Below are positions 10,018-18,126 of a DNA stretch of 64,000 nucleotides, one piece after another (the stretch's first letter is position 1; the number at the start of each line of letters is the position of its first letter). Made by a program: the position numbers and the translations under genes. The stretch lies in NCBI GenBank assembly GCA_047518265.1, contig JAKZRG010000005.1, forward strand, positions 62,001 through 126,000, read 5' to 3'. The notes below the pieces were generated by a model. That model was not told the origin of the DNA, did not search any database, and was given only the letters and a program-made list of their open reading frames with translations. The stretch is from Oceanospirillum sp047518265. Lineage in GTDB: Bacteria > Pseudomonadota > Gammaproteobacteria > Pseudomonadales > Halomonadaceae.

Positions 10018-10698
10018 ATGCAGGTTATTTACGATTATCAGCAGATACCGACTAGCTTACAGGGCGCTATTGTTACTATTGGCAATTTTGATGGTGTACA
10101 CAGAGGTCATCAAGCACTGATTCGTCGTTTGCAGCAACAACAGGCTTGCTATCGTAATAACCAGATTCTTAATCATCATCGTCAGGATAAAAAAGACGCC
10201 GTTAAAACTGACAAATTTAAGGTAGGGACTCTTGAGCATGATGCCTTCAAGACAGTGGTTATTCTATTTGAACCCCAGCCGAAAGAGTACTTTTGTCCCG
10301 GAACCGCACCAGCACGTATCTATAGTTTGGAGCAAAAGCTACAAGCCCTGCGTCGATTAAAGGTGGATGGAGTTTTGGTACTGCGTTTTGATGACACCTT
10401 GCGTCACCTATCCAGCCATGATTTTGTACAAAATATCTTGTTGGATGGTTTGAATATACGACATCTGGTTATCGGAGATGATTTCCGTTTTGGTAATGAT
10501 CGCAAAGGTGATTTTAACTTTCTAAAAGAGATGGCAGAGCAAACAGGTTTTGTTCTGGAGCAGTCTCCTACGGTGACAGATAAAGAAGGGGATCGTATTA
10601 GCAGTACTCTGATTCGCCAGTGTTTGCATCAGGGAGCTATTGGTCGGGCCAGAGCTTTAATAGGTCGGGCACACTATCCGAATCTTCAGGTGGCTTAA
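10018..10698 (+). CDS. Stand-alone FAD synthetase (RibF adenylyltransferase domain only)
   Basis: This protein adenylylates FMN to FAD. It contains the nucleotidyltransferase motifs of bifunctional RibF, GNFDGVHRGH near the N-terminus and ISSTLIR near the C-terminus, plus GDDFRFGNDRKGD. It stops directly after the GRAHYPN segment, where RibF normally continues into the riboflavin-kinase domain. It is therefore about 226 residues against roughly 310 for RibF. A charged, Asn/His/Lys-rich insertion of about 35 residues (about 40-75) lies between the first helix and the second strand. I chose ATG 10018 because GAGGG sits 7 bases upstream; an in-frame ATG at 10003 has no ribosome-binding site. No remnant of the kinase domain is visible downstream. 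It is flanked by a terminator and a convergent lysR gene. A second, full RibF elsewhere is expected. Confidence 0.8.
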   Translation: MQVIYDYQQIPTSLQGAIVTIGNFDGVHRGHQALIRRLQQQQACYRNNQILNHHRQDKKDAVKTDKFKVGTLEHDAFKTVVILFEPQPKEYFCPGTAPARIYSLEQKLQALRRLKVDGVLVLRFDDTLRHLSSHDFVQNILLDGLNIRHLVIGDDFRFGNDRKGDFNFLKEMAEQTGFVLEQSPTVTDKEGDRISSTLIRQCLHQGAIGRARALIGRAHYPNLQVA

Positions 10699-10723
10699 TA
10701 TTTTGCTTGCTTGGCTTTTAATT

Positions 10724-11647
10724 TTATCCACAAGGAGAGGTCTTAGCCAACATACTGCTACACAGTTCATAAAAGGCTTGCGCTTGTGGTGACAGGGTTC
10801 GGTCTGCCAAACGTTGAATACCAATCGTGCGCTCAAGTTTAGGGCTTTTTAATGGTAACCAGATCAGATCCGAGTGGGCGGCAGACGTTGCCAGTTGAGG
10901 CAGTGTGGTCACGCCAAGACCCTGCTCTAACATAGAGTAGAGAGACATCATATTGGACACGCGATAACGGGCATCTTCCATCAGGGCATGGAGAGGTGTA
11001 TTACGCAGCAGGCGAACGGTACCGTTATAGATACGGTTATGCTGTTTCAGATCACGCCAATGAATCGGGCGATGAAGTTGCGCTAGGGCATGCTGTTTAT
11101 TACAGACAACACCAATAGGATCATGGCGCAGGGGTTTGAATATAATCTGGCTATTTTCCTTTACCTGAGTACCTTCTTTTACCTGATTGCTCTCCCTTAC
11201 TTGATTGCCTAGCGCAATATCCACCTCACCCTGAAGCAGTCTGGCTTCAACTCTCTCGGCTGTATCATCTTCTAACTCCACCTCTACTTCCGGGTAATGA
11301 GTTGAAAACTCAGCGAGTACCGTCGGTAATAATCGACTGGCAACAGAAGGAATAGAGGCTACGCGGATACGCCCTGTCTCGCCTCGGGCCAGAGCTAAAA
11401 GGTCGGTTTCTAAGCGGTCGGCCTGGGTCAACATCGCCTGGATTTTAGGTAAACAGGCCTGACCAAAAGGGGTTAATTTAGCCTTGTTACCATGTTCAAA
11501 TAGTGTTTGTCCCAGGCTATTTTCCAGTTCTTTGATTGAGCTGGAAATAGCTGCTTGTGAGCGATTGGCTCGGCTGGCAGCGTTACGGAATCCTTTCTCT
11601 TCTGAGACTAAAACAAAATGATAGAGCTGTTGCAGTTTAAGATTCAT
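10724..11647 (-). CDS. LysR-family transcriptional regulator, divergent from Ldh2-type dehydrogenase
   Basis: This 307-residue LysR protein has a winged-helix DNA-binding domain at 1-60 (ASRANRSQAAISSSIKELE, the recognition helix region) and a substrate-binding domain from about 90 onward. The co-inducer domain carries an unusual internal near-repeat, VRESNQVKEGTQVKENSQ (about 151-168). It most resembles CynR/CbbR-like members, but the ligand cannot be predicted. It is divergent from the 11964 dehydrogenase with 316 bases between, the classic LysR arrangement, so that gene is the likely target. No strong ribosome-binding site precedes ATG 11647, and the start region is duplicated just upstream. 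Confidence 0.87.
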   Translation of the reverse strand: MNLKLQQLYHFVLVSEEKGFRNAASRANRSQAAISSSIKELENSLGQTLFEHGNKAKLTPFGQACLPKIQAMLTQADRLETDLLALARGETGRIRVASIPSVASRLLPTVLAEFSTHYPEVEVELEDDTAERVEARLLQGEVDIALGNQVRESNQVKEGTQVKENSQIIFKPLRHDPIGVVCNKQHALAQLHRPIHWRDLKQHNRIYNGTVRLLRNTPLHALMEDARYRVSNMMSLYSMLEQGLGVTTLPQLATSAAHSDLIWLPLKSPKLERTIGIQRLADRTLSPQAQAFYELCSSMLAKTSPCG

Positions 11648-11719
11648 GGTTTTTACCAGTGACGTGGCGGATTTCCCTAAACTTGAGGTTCACGGTTCGC
11701 CCTAAACTTAAGATTCATG
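11635..11719. repeat. Imperfect repeats duplicating the lysR start region
   Basis: A motif of the form AAACTTAAGATTCATG occurs three times: 11635-11647 (containing the lysR start codon), 11675-11695 (degenerate) and 11700-11719. The outermost copy recreates an ATG and the first three codons before a stop. A local duplication of the start region is likely. Confidence 0.65.
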
Positions 11720-11963
11720 ACCAGCTCTAAGGGAGGGTTCTGCTTGGCTTAAAATAGCGCGATCAGTTTTTCTTAACAAAATCGTTAAAAAAACAATTAG
11801 ACCTATTGTACTTATATCCCGATGATTTCCTATACGAAACATTTGTTTTCTGTCTTTTTAGCATCAATGGTTTGGATGTATGGCATCAGATTTGCTCCAC
11901 CGGCCATGATCTATAGACAGAGCCCGCTGACTTATACAGCCTTCTGAAAGGAGAGAATCGATA

Positions 11964-12971
11964 ATGACAACCCAAACCCTAAGTCTTGCACAGATTGAAG
12001 AGTTGAGTTTCCAAGCTTTAGTGGGTGCTGGTACCTCTGAGAAGGGGGCTCGTTCACTGGCTAAGGCGGTTGCCGCTGCTGAACGTGACGGTATCAAGAG
12101 TCACGGTTTGGTATATGTGCCTAACTATTGCGAACATGTCCGTTGTGGCAAGGTCATCGGTCAGGCTGAGCCTGAAGTAAGCACGCCGTCTTCATCTGCT
12201 GTAGTGGTTGATGCGGGTAGCGGTTTTGCACACCCAGCTATTGATGCGGGTTTTGAAAAGCTGATTGCACTGGCAAAAGAGAATGGCTGTGCCGGTATGG
12301 CAATCCGTAACTCTTACAACTGTGGTGTACTGGGTTATCACACGGAGCGTTTGGCTGATCAGGGTTTGTTGGCTCTGGGCTTTACTAATGCTCCTGCTTC
12401 TATCGCTCCAATCGGTGGTCGTAAGCCTGTTGTGGGCACTAACCCATTCTCTCTGGCAACACCGGATGGAAAAGGTGGTGTGGCGTTTGTACTGGATCAA
12501 TCCGCCAGTGTTGTAGCAAAAAGTGAAATCATGATGCACGCCCGTGCAGGCAAAGCGATCCCTGAAGGTTGGGCATTGGATTCAGAAGGTAACCCAACCA
12601 CAGATCCCGATGTTGGCCTAAAAGGCAGTATGGCACCAAGTGGTGGCTACAAGGGTTTTGGTGTCGGTCTTGTAGTTGAAGTTCTGGCAGCAGCACTGTC
12701 TGGTGCCACTCTGGGTACTCAGGCAAGTCCTTTCTCTGGCACCGCTGGCGGCCCACCTAAGACAGGTCAATTCTTCTTTGCCATTGATCCACAAACCTTC
12801 TCTGGCGATGCTTTTGCTGAGCGTATCGAAGATCTGGTGGCTTCTATTGCAGAACAGCCGGATGCCCGTTTGCCAGGTCAACGTCGTCTGAATAATCGTG
12901 CAGAAAACGATGTGAACGATATTGAGATCAGCGAAGAACTGCTGGAAAAAGTGAAAGCGTTTATTGCTTAA
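11964..12971 (+). CDS. Ldh2/malate-lactate dehydrogenase-family NAD(P)H oxidoreductase
   Basis: This 335-residue member of the Ldh2/ureidoglycolate dehydrogenase family has a fold distinct from the Rossmann lactate dehydrogenases. Visible signatures are the N-terminal ERDGIKSHGLVYVPNY (catalytic His region about 42-57), the NSYNCGVLGYHTERLA segment (about 115-130), GTNPFSLATP, and SGGYKGFGVGLVVEVLA near 220. Family members reduce 2-keto acids, ureidoglycolate, or cyclic imino acids (delta-1-piperideine/pyrroline-2-carboxylate). The divergent LysR regulator and the amino-acid oxidation genes elsewhere favour a ketimine or keto-acid substrate, but this is inference. The ATG follows a strong AAAGGAGAG. 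It is monocistronic. Confidence 0.83.
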   Translation: MTTQTLSLAQIEELSFQALVGAGTSEKGARSLAKAVAAAERDGIKSHGLVYVPNYCEHVRCGKVIGQAEPEVSTPSSSAVVVDAGSGFAHPAIDAGFEKLIALAKENGCAGMAIRNSYNCGVLGYHTERLADQGLLALGFTNAPASIAPIGGRKPVVGTNPFSLATPDGKGGVAFVLDQSASVVAKSEIMMHARAGKAIPEGWALDSEGNPTTDPDVGLKGSMAPSGGYKGFGVGLVVEVLAAALSGATLGTQASPFSGTAGGPPKTGQFFFAIDPQTFSGDAFAERIEDLVASIAEQPDARLPGQRRLNNRAENDVNDIEISEELLEKVKAFIA

Positions 12972-12978
12972 GATTCTT

Positions 12979-13041
12979 AATCAATAAGATATTGATTGGC
13001 GTTTTCAAACCCTCCTCACTCCCACGTTCTGCGTGGGAGTG
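12979..13041. repeat. Two intergenic hairpins, one a GTTCCCACG-type dispersed repeat
   Basis: AATCAATA (12979-12986) pairs with TATTGATT (12990-12997). CACTCCCACG (13017-13026) pairs perfectly with CGTGGGAGTG (13032-13041) around TTCTG. The second hairpin matches the consensus of a dispersed intergenic repeat seen in many gammaproteobacteria. A relative lies at 53662-53687. It may also terminate the upstream gene. The rest of the 301-base gap to 13273 should hold the promoter of the porin gene. Confidence 0.7.
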
Positions 13042-13272
13042 TATTAGAGCTTTATATCTAATGTCAGCTCTAGGTTTACAAAAAATAAACATAACCTAGT
13101 GTTTTCCCTAGTATTTTTCACCTGCCAATAAGAATAGAATTCGCCCCAATTTACTTCTGTCTAGGCGTTCCCTCCCTGCATAATTTGATGGCGAAAGAGT
13201 AGGATCGCATGGAGTGCATTTTGTCGCATTTGAGGTATCTGTCTGTTTTCTTGCAAAGTTAAGGATATAAAC

Positions 13273-13785
13273 ATGCAATTTAAAGGCGCTATTCTTGGAC
13301 TGTCCCTTCTTCTTACAGCCCCAGCTGCTCTAGCAGGCCCTTATGTTGGTGCGGGTCTGAATGTTATCAGCTATAACGACAGTGTTTATGAAGATACAGC
13401 AGGCTTAGAACTTGCTGGAGGCTATAGTTTCAATAAGTATATCGCTATAGAAGCTGCGTATATGGATTGGGGTGAGGCAGATGATGATACTTATCCAATC
13501 TGGACATTATCAGGTAACTCCTTAAAGGCTGCAGTGAAAGGGATCTTCCCTGTGAATGATATGTTTTCTTTAATCGGAAAAATTGGCGTTCACTCTTGGG
13601 ATCTTGAGGTGAAGGATAGTAGTGACAGGCTTCAGGGGGATAATGATGGTTCCGATAGTTTTTTTGCACTTGGAGCTGAATTCAATATCAATAAACATTT
13701 TGCCATAAGTGCTAGTGCTGCCCGTTACAATGTGGATAAAGGTGACTTCAATTCTGTTGGGGCGCTAGCTCTGTACCGCTTTTAG
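13273..13785 (+). CDS. Small outer-membrane beta-barrel protein
   Basis: The 170-residue protein has a clear signal peptide (hydrophobic 5-20, cleavage after APAALA at about 21). The mature chain starts GPYVGAGL and alternates polar and hydrophobic residues in short strands (YVGAGLNVISY, LELAGGYSFNKYIAIEAAYMDWG, HFAISASAARYN). It ends in the outer-membrane terminal signature VGALALYRF, with a C-terminal Phe for BAM recognition. This fits an 8-strand OmpA/OmpW-like or OMP_b-brl family barrel. There is no peptidoglycan-binding domain. AAGTTAAGGATATAAAC precedes the ATG. It is monocistronic with its own terminator. Function is unknown beyond membrane structure. Confidence 0.8.
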   Translation: MQFKGAILGLSLLLTAPAALAGPYVGAGLNVISYNDSVYEDTAGLELAGGYSFNKYIAIEAAYMDWGEADDDTYPIWTLSGNSLKAAVKGIFPVNDMFSLIGKIGVHSWDLEVKDSSDRLQGDNDGSDSFFALGAEFNINKHFAISASAARYNVDKGDFNSVGALALYRF

Positions 13786-13816
13786 ATCTCCCCCCCTTTC
13801 TACTTGATTGAATCGC

Positions 13817-13849
13817 TAAATAGCCTCCGATAGATATGGGGGCTATTTA
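13817..13849 (+). terminator. Intrinsic terminator after outer-membrane protein
   Basis: TAAATAGCCTCC (13817-13828) pairs with GGGGGCTATTTA (13838-13849) around a 9-base loop, with one wobble. It is followed by a T-rich stretch. Confidence 0.85.
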
Positions 13850-13965
13850 ACTTTATTTATATCCATCAATATATTGAGCTTAGGCTTCCTTTCCTTCTTC
13901 AGTCGCATTTTCAACTTTAATTTTTATCTCCAGCCGTTTATTTATAATCTGCTATTTATCCCCTG

Positions 13966-14733
13966 CTACTTATACCCCAGCTCCGCCGAAATCGCGGCAG
14001 CAGTATTAATCAGTTGCTGAGTAATGGCCTGATGAGTGCTTTCCCCTTGCATAAAGATATCTGGGCCGGAGATATTAATGGCGGCAACCACTTCATTGGC
14101 GTAGTTGCGAATAGGCGCTGCGATTGCAGTGGCAAAATCGGATTGATTAAGGGCATAACCCTGAGTGCGTTCTTTCTCAATGCATTGACGCAGTTCCGGC
14201 AAACTTTGAGGGTTTGGCTGGGGAACACCATCAAGCTGCGTGCCCAGATATAACTGTCCCAGAGCCTCTTCACTGATACCGCTTAATAGTGCGCGACCCA
14301 AGGCATTGGCATGACAAGGAAGCCGAGTACCTACCGGTACATTCACCGATAAACGCTGTGAGGCCAGTGCCCGATAGATATAGATGGTATCCCGGCCATC
14401 CCGAATGGCTAGATGACAGGATACCGATGTGGCGTCACGCAATTGATTCAGATGTGGTGCCGCAATATCCACAATATCCCGGCTGGCCAGGAAGCTATAA
14501 CCCCGCGATACCACCGCTGGGCCCAACTCATACGTATTACGGGCCACCTTGGAGAGATACTGCATATCGGTCAGTGTTTGTACTATGCGGTAGATCGATG
14601 AGCTACTGACTCCCAGATATTCCGCAAAATCATTGGTACTCAGTACCCGTTGCTGTGGATTGAACATTTCTAAAATACTCAAGCCACGAGCCAGGGCTGG
14701 CACGGTGTAATCTTTTTCTGCGCTATCTGTCAC
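13966..14733 (-). CDS. IclR-family transcriptional regulator of the purU-sox operon
   Basis: This is a typical IclR protein of about 255 residues. The N-terminal winged helix-turn-helix (VPALARGLSILEMF, then TNDFAEYLGVSSSSIYRIVQ) is followed by a ligand-binding domain with the conserved stretches VSCHLAIRDG, GTRLPCHANALGRALLSG and DFATAIAAPIRN. The GTG at 14733 is the best start because GGAG lies 7 bases upstream; the longer frame back to TTG 14787 has no ribosome-binding site. It is divergent from purU-folD-soxBDAG, with a palindrome-rich region between, so control of that operon and autoregulation are expected. The ligand is unknown; sarcosine, betaine-derived or C1 metabolites are plausible. 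Confidence 0.87.
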   Translation of the reverse strand: MTDSAEKDYTVPALARGLSILEMFNPQQRVLSTNDFAEYLGVSSSSIYRIVQTLTDMQYLSKVARNTYELGPAVVSRGYSFLASRDIVDIAAPHLNQLRDATSVSCHLAIRDGRDTIYIYRALASQRLSVNVPVGTRLPCHANALGRALLSGISEEALGQLYLGTQLDGVPQPNPQSLPELRQCIEKERTQGYALNQSDFATAIAAPIRNYANEVVAAINISGPDIFMQGESTHQAITQQLINTAAAISAELGYK

Positions 14734-14783
14734 GTCGGTGCTCCAAAAGTGTGCGTGAAGGCCAATATCATAGAGTCTATTTT

Positions 14784-14812
14784 TCAAATATAAATTTTTT
14801 TTTGGTATTTGA
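14784..14812. promoter_or_regulatory. Inverted repeat in iclR promoter region
   Basis: TCAAATA (14784-14790) and TATTTGA (14806-14812) form a 7-base inverted repeat about 50-80 bases upstream of the iclR GTG. It is placed where an autoregulatory operator would lie. The link is inferred only from position and symmetry. Confidence 0.4.
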
Positions 14813-14918
14813 ATATAGTTTGTCTTTTTATCAGAAAAAATGGTTTTATGCTTGCTATATGAAAAAAATAACCATAATTTAACTTATCGGTGAATGATCA
14901 CCTTTCAATAGTGGCTGT

Positions 14919-14958
14919 ATATTTCATATGTGAATATTTAAATTTACATATGAAATAT
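14919..14958. promoter_or_regulatory. Perfect 13-base inverted repeat upstream of purU (candidate IclR operator)
   Basis: ATATTTCATATGT (14919-14931) is the exact reverse complement of ACATATGAAATAT (14946-14958), with a 14-base AT-rich spacer. Each arm itself contains the near-palindrome TTCATATG. It lies 43-82 bases before the purU start, in the divergent region shared with iclR. Confidence 0.65.
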
Positions 14959-15000
14959 TACCAGCTGAATCACACTCCGGAGACCCAAAGGGCTGTCATC

Positions 15001-15873
15001 ATGACTAACGACACTTCCAAGCCAAATCAGTTTGTTCTTAAAGCGACATGTAAAGCGAGCAGCGGCATTGTTGCTGCAGTAACGACCTTCTTAGCCGAAC
15101 GTGGCTGCTACATCAGTGAGCTGTCCCAGTTTGATGATCCTGATACCGGTCGTTTCTTTATGCGTGCGGTTTGTTATGTGGAAGAGGGTGAATGCCAGCT
15201 GAGTGATATCGAAGGTCAGTTCCCAGAAGTGGCTGAGAAGTTTGAGATGGAGTGGGAGTTGCAGGCTGCGGCTACACCAACCAAAGTGCTGATTATGGTC
15301 AGTAAATTTGATCACTGTCTGGATGATCTGCTTTACCGTCTGCGTAAGGGCGAAATTAATATGGAGATCACTGCGGTGGTTTCTAATCATCTGGATCTGC
15401 GCCCTATGGCAGAGCGGGAAGGTATTCGTTTTATCTATCTGCCGGTGACCAAAGAGAACAAACGTGAACAAGAGCTGGCGCTGCTGGATATCGTAGAAGA
15501 GACAGGTACTGAGCTTGTGGTACTGGCTCGTTACATGCAGATCCTATCTGACAACTTGTGTACTGAACTACACGGTCGTGCCATCAATATTCACCACTCC
15601 TTCCTACCGGGCTTTAAAGGTGCCAAACCTTACCACCAAGCTCATGAGCGTGGCGTAAAACTAATCGGTGCTACTGCTCACTATGTGACCTGTGATCTGG
15701 ATGAAGGTCCTATTATCGCCCAAGCGGTTCAGCCGGTAGATCATAGCTATCGTCCGGATGCACTGGTAGCGGTCGGTCGTGATACCGAAACAAACGCTCT
15801 GGCTCGTGCGGTGAAGCTGCACACCCAGCATCGCGTTTTCCTTGATGGTAACAAGACTGTGATCTTCAAATAA
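15001..15873 (+). CDS. purU: Formyltetrahydrofolate deformylase
   Basis: PurU hydrolyses 10-formyl-THF to formate and THF. The 290-residue form from ATG 15001 matches the family length; an in-frame upstream start at 14890 would run through the operator and adds 37 unconserved residues. An N-terminal ACT domain (about 8-85: FVLKATCKASSGIVAAVTTF, FDDPDTGRFFMR) is followed by the formyltransferase-like hydrolase domain. Catalytic-region motifs are LARYMQILSD, INIHHSFLPGFKGAKPYHQA and GATAHYVTCDLDEGPIIAQ. It is first in the purU-folD-soxBDAG operon, with 10 bases to folD. In sarcosine users, PurU returns THF by disposing of formyl units produced from demethylation. Confidence 0.95.
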   Translation: MTNDTSKPNQFVLKATCKASSGIVAAVTTFLAERGCYISELSQFDDPDTGRFFMRAVCYVEEGECQLSDIEGQFPEVAEKFEMEWELQAAATPTKVLIMVSKFDHCLDDLLYRLRKGEINMEITAVVSNHLDLRPMAEREGIRFIYLPVTKENKREQELALLDIVEETGTELVVLARYMQILSDNLCTELHGRAINIHHSFLPGFKGAKPYHQAHERGVKLIGATAHYVTCDLDEGPIIAQAVQPVDHSYRPDALVAVGRDTETNALARAVKLHTQHRVFLDGNKTVIFK

Positions 15874-15883
15874 GGTGAGTGAG

Positions 15884-16831
15884 ATGGCCCGATTAATCGA
15901 CGGTAAACAGCTATCGGCTCAGGTGCTGGATCAGGTGGCTACCGAAGTACAACAGTTGAAAGCTGAACATGGTCTGACACCTGCATTGGCAGTCGTACTG
16001 GTAGGTGATGATCCTGCCAGCCAAGTTTATGTTCGTAATAAAGTACGCCGAGCTGAAGAAGCCGGTATCCGCTCCATTGAGCATCGTCTGGGTATGGATA
16101 CCGATCAGCAGACATTAAATGCCATCGTGGATCAGCTGAATAACGATCCAGACGTACATGGCATTTTAGTGCAGCTACCACTGCCTGCCCAGTTGGATGA
16201 AGCTCAGATTATCGCTGCCATCAATCCGGCTAAAGATGTGGATGGCTTCCATCCCCTTAGCGTAGGGGCTTTGGCCTCAGGACAACCGAGTTTGGTGCCC
16301 TGCACACCTTTGGGTTGCATGATTATGCTGCAACAGATCCATGATGATCTGAGTGGTAAACATGCGGTTGTAATCGGTCGCTCCAATATTGTGGGTAAAC
16401 CTATGGCAGCCCTGTTGTTGCAGGCTAACTGCACGGTGACCACAGTGCACTCCCGTACCAAAGATATCGAATCCTTGTGTCGTCAAGCAGATATTGTTGT
16501 GGCCGCAGTGGGCCGTTCTGAGTTGGTGAAAGCCGACTGGATCAACCCCGGTGCCACTGTTATCGATGTCGGTATTAATGCCGTTGAGGTTGAAGGTCGC
16601 CGCAAGCTGGTGGGGGATGTGGACTTTGCATCCGTTGAACCGGTTGCAGGGGCTATTACACCGGTACCTGGTGGTGTTGGCCCCATGACTATTGCTTGTC
16701 TGATGAAAAATACCCTGACCGCAGCTCGTGCGCAGCTGGCATCGGTTAACGCCGATGGTTCCAGTCGTTCTAACAGCTCTGGCAGTTCTGACAGTCAATC
16801 CAATTCCCAACCGGCTGTTGCAGTCGGGTAA
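15884..16831 (+). CDS. folD: Methylenetetrahydrofolate dehydrogenase/cyclohydrolase
   Basis: FolD interconverts 5,10-methylene-THF, methenyl-THF and 10-formyl-THF, so it links sarcosine oxidase (which makes methylene-THF) to PurU. Motifs visible are the catalytic YVRNKVRRAEEAGI (Lys in the cyclohydrolase site), VQLPLPAQLD, DVDGFHP, the NADP-binding VIGRSNIVGKPMAALLL, and PVPGGVGPMTIACLM. ATG 15884 is preceded by AAGGTGAG at 5 bases; an in-frame GTG at 15875 lies inside that site and is rejected. The protein has an unusual Ser/Asn/Gln-rich tail of about 25 residues, making it 315 residues against about 285 for E. coli FolD. This may be a second, operon-dedicated copy. Confidence 0.94.
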   Translation: MARLIDGKQLSAQVLDQVATEVQQLKAEHGLTPALAVVLVGDDPASQVYVRNKVRRAEEAGIRSIEHRLGMDTDQQTLNAIVDQLNNDPDVHGILVQLPLPAQLDEAQIIAAINPAKDVDGFHPLSVGALASGQPSLVPCTPLGCMIMLQQIHDDLSGKHAVVIGRSNIVGKPMAALLLQANCTVTTVHSRTKDIESLCRQADIVVAAVGRSELVKADWINPGATVIDVGINAVEVEGRRKLVGDVDFASVEPVAGAITPVPGGVGPMTIACLMKNTLTAARAQLASVNADGSSRSNSSGSSDSQSNSQPAVAVG

Positions 16832-16851
16832 TCCTGAATTACGGAGGGCTT

Positions 16852-18099
16852 ATGCCTTTCTCTCTTTTGAAATACGGTCTTAAAAGCGACTATCCGTTTG
16901 AGCAGGATGCCGATCTGCCCGCGCCAACTGAGCTAAAGAAAAGCTACGACGTGGTGATTATCGGTGGTGGTGGTCACGGTGTGGCCACTGCTTACTACCT
17001 GGCTAAGTACCACGGTATCACCAATGTTGCTGTGTTGGAAAAAGGCTACCTGGGTGGCGGTAATACGGCCCGTAATACGGCGGTAATTCGTTCTAACTAC
17101 CTGACCTCTGAAGGCGTTAAGTTCTACAGCGAATCGGTAAAAATGTTTAAAGAGCTCTCTAATGAGTTCGATTTTAACATTATGTACTCCGAGCGTGGTC
17201 AGCTGACGTTGGCCCATACGGATGCCACGGTACGTGCCTTCCGCCAACGTGCGGAAGTGAATAAGCACTTTGGTGGTCGTACCGAGCTGATCGGCCCGCA
17301 AGAGATCAAAGAGCTGGTGCCGACCCTGAATATGAACCCGGCCCATATGCCTGTATTGGCTGGCTTGTGGCATATGGACGGTGCAACCGCCCGTCACGAT
17401 GCCGTAGCCTGGGGTTACGCAAAAGGCGCCACTCAGCGTGGTGTTGAACTGCACCAGCTAACCGAAGTGACCGATGTTATTGTTGAAAATGGCAAGGTGA
17501 CAGGTGTGAAAACCAACCGTGGTACGGTGAATTGTGGTTGTGCCATTCAAGCCGTGGCAGGTCATAGCTCCTTGATGGCGGCAAAAGCGGGTTTCCGTAT
17601 GCCGATCACCACGTATCCGCTACAGGCCATGGTGACTCAGCCGGTTAAGCCGTTCCTTGATCCTCTGGTCAGTTCTTCGGCGTTGCACTGTTATGTGCAG
17701 CAAACCGGTCGTGGTGAGATTGTCTTTGGTGGTGGTTCTGATCCATACCCTCTGTATAACACCCGCTCGACACTGGAATTGAAAGAGAGTCTATTGGCTC
17801 ACGCCATCGAGATGTTCCCATTTATGGCCAATCTGCGTTTGATGCGTCAGTGGGCCGGTATCACCGATATGACTTCTGATTACAGCCCAATTATGGGGCT
17901 AAGTCCGGTAGAGAATTACTACCTGGATGCCGGTTGGGGTACTTGGGGCTTTAAATCGACACCGATCTGCGGCAAGACCATGGCAGAGTTAGTCGCCAGT
18001 GGCGGTAAGGTGCCGGATCTGATCGCACCGTTTGCCATGGAACGTTTTGATGTATTCCGTCAGGTTAATGAAATGGGCGCTACGGCGGCCAGTCACTAA
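16852..18099 (+). CDS. soxB: Heterotetrameric sarcosine oxidase, beta subunit
   Basis: This 415-residue flavoprotein subunit holds FAD and the sarcosine oxidation site. It has the Rossmann motif VVIIGGGGHGVATAYYLAK (about 34-52), NTAVIRSNYLTSEG (about 75-88), and MDGATARHDAVAWGYAKG. The His in ARHDAV (about 182) aligns with the His that carries covalent FMN in characterised enzymes. The C-terminal AGITDMTSDYSPIMG and GWGTWGFKSTP motifs are typical of the family. It demethylates sarcosine to glycine, passing the methyl group as methylene-THF with H2O2 as by-product. It starts 20 bases after folD behind TTACGGAGGGCTT and is third in the operon. Confidence 0.95.
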   Translation: MPFSLLKYGLKSDYPFEQDADLPAPTELKKSYDVVIIGGGGHGVATAYYLAKYHGITNVAVLEKGYLGGGNTARNTAVIRSNYLTSEGVKFYSESVKMFKELSNEFDFNIMYSERGQLTLAHTDATVRAFRQRAEVNKHFGGRTELIGPQEIKELVPTLNMNPAHMPVLAGLWHMDGATARHDAVAWGYAKGATQRGVELHQLTEVTDVIVENGKVTGVKTNRGTVNCGCAIQAVAGHSSLMAAKAGFRMPITTYPLQAMVTQPVKPFLDPLVSSSALHCYVQQTGRGEIVFGGGSDPYPLYNTRSTLELKESLLAHAIEMFPFMANLRLMRQWAGITDMTSDYSPIMGLSPVENYYLDAGWGTWGFKSTPICGKTMAELVASGGKVPDLIAPFAMERFDVFRQVNEMGATAASH

Positions 18100-18126
18100 G
18101 CGATCCCTTAAGCGAGGAGCGATGAA

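Noticed and set aside
13966..14787. Longer IclR start at TTG 14787
   Set aside because: No ribosome-binding site, and the extension would include promoter-like sequence; GTG 14733 has GGAG at 7 bases.
16277..16810. 177-codon minus-strand frame inside folD
   Set aside because: His/Asn/Cys-rich composition and full overlap with folD show it to be a shadow.
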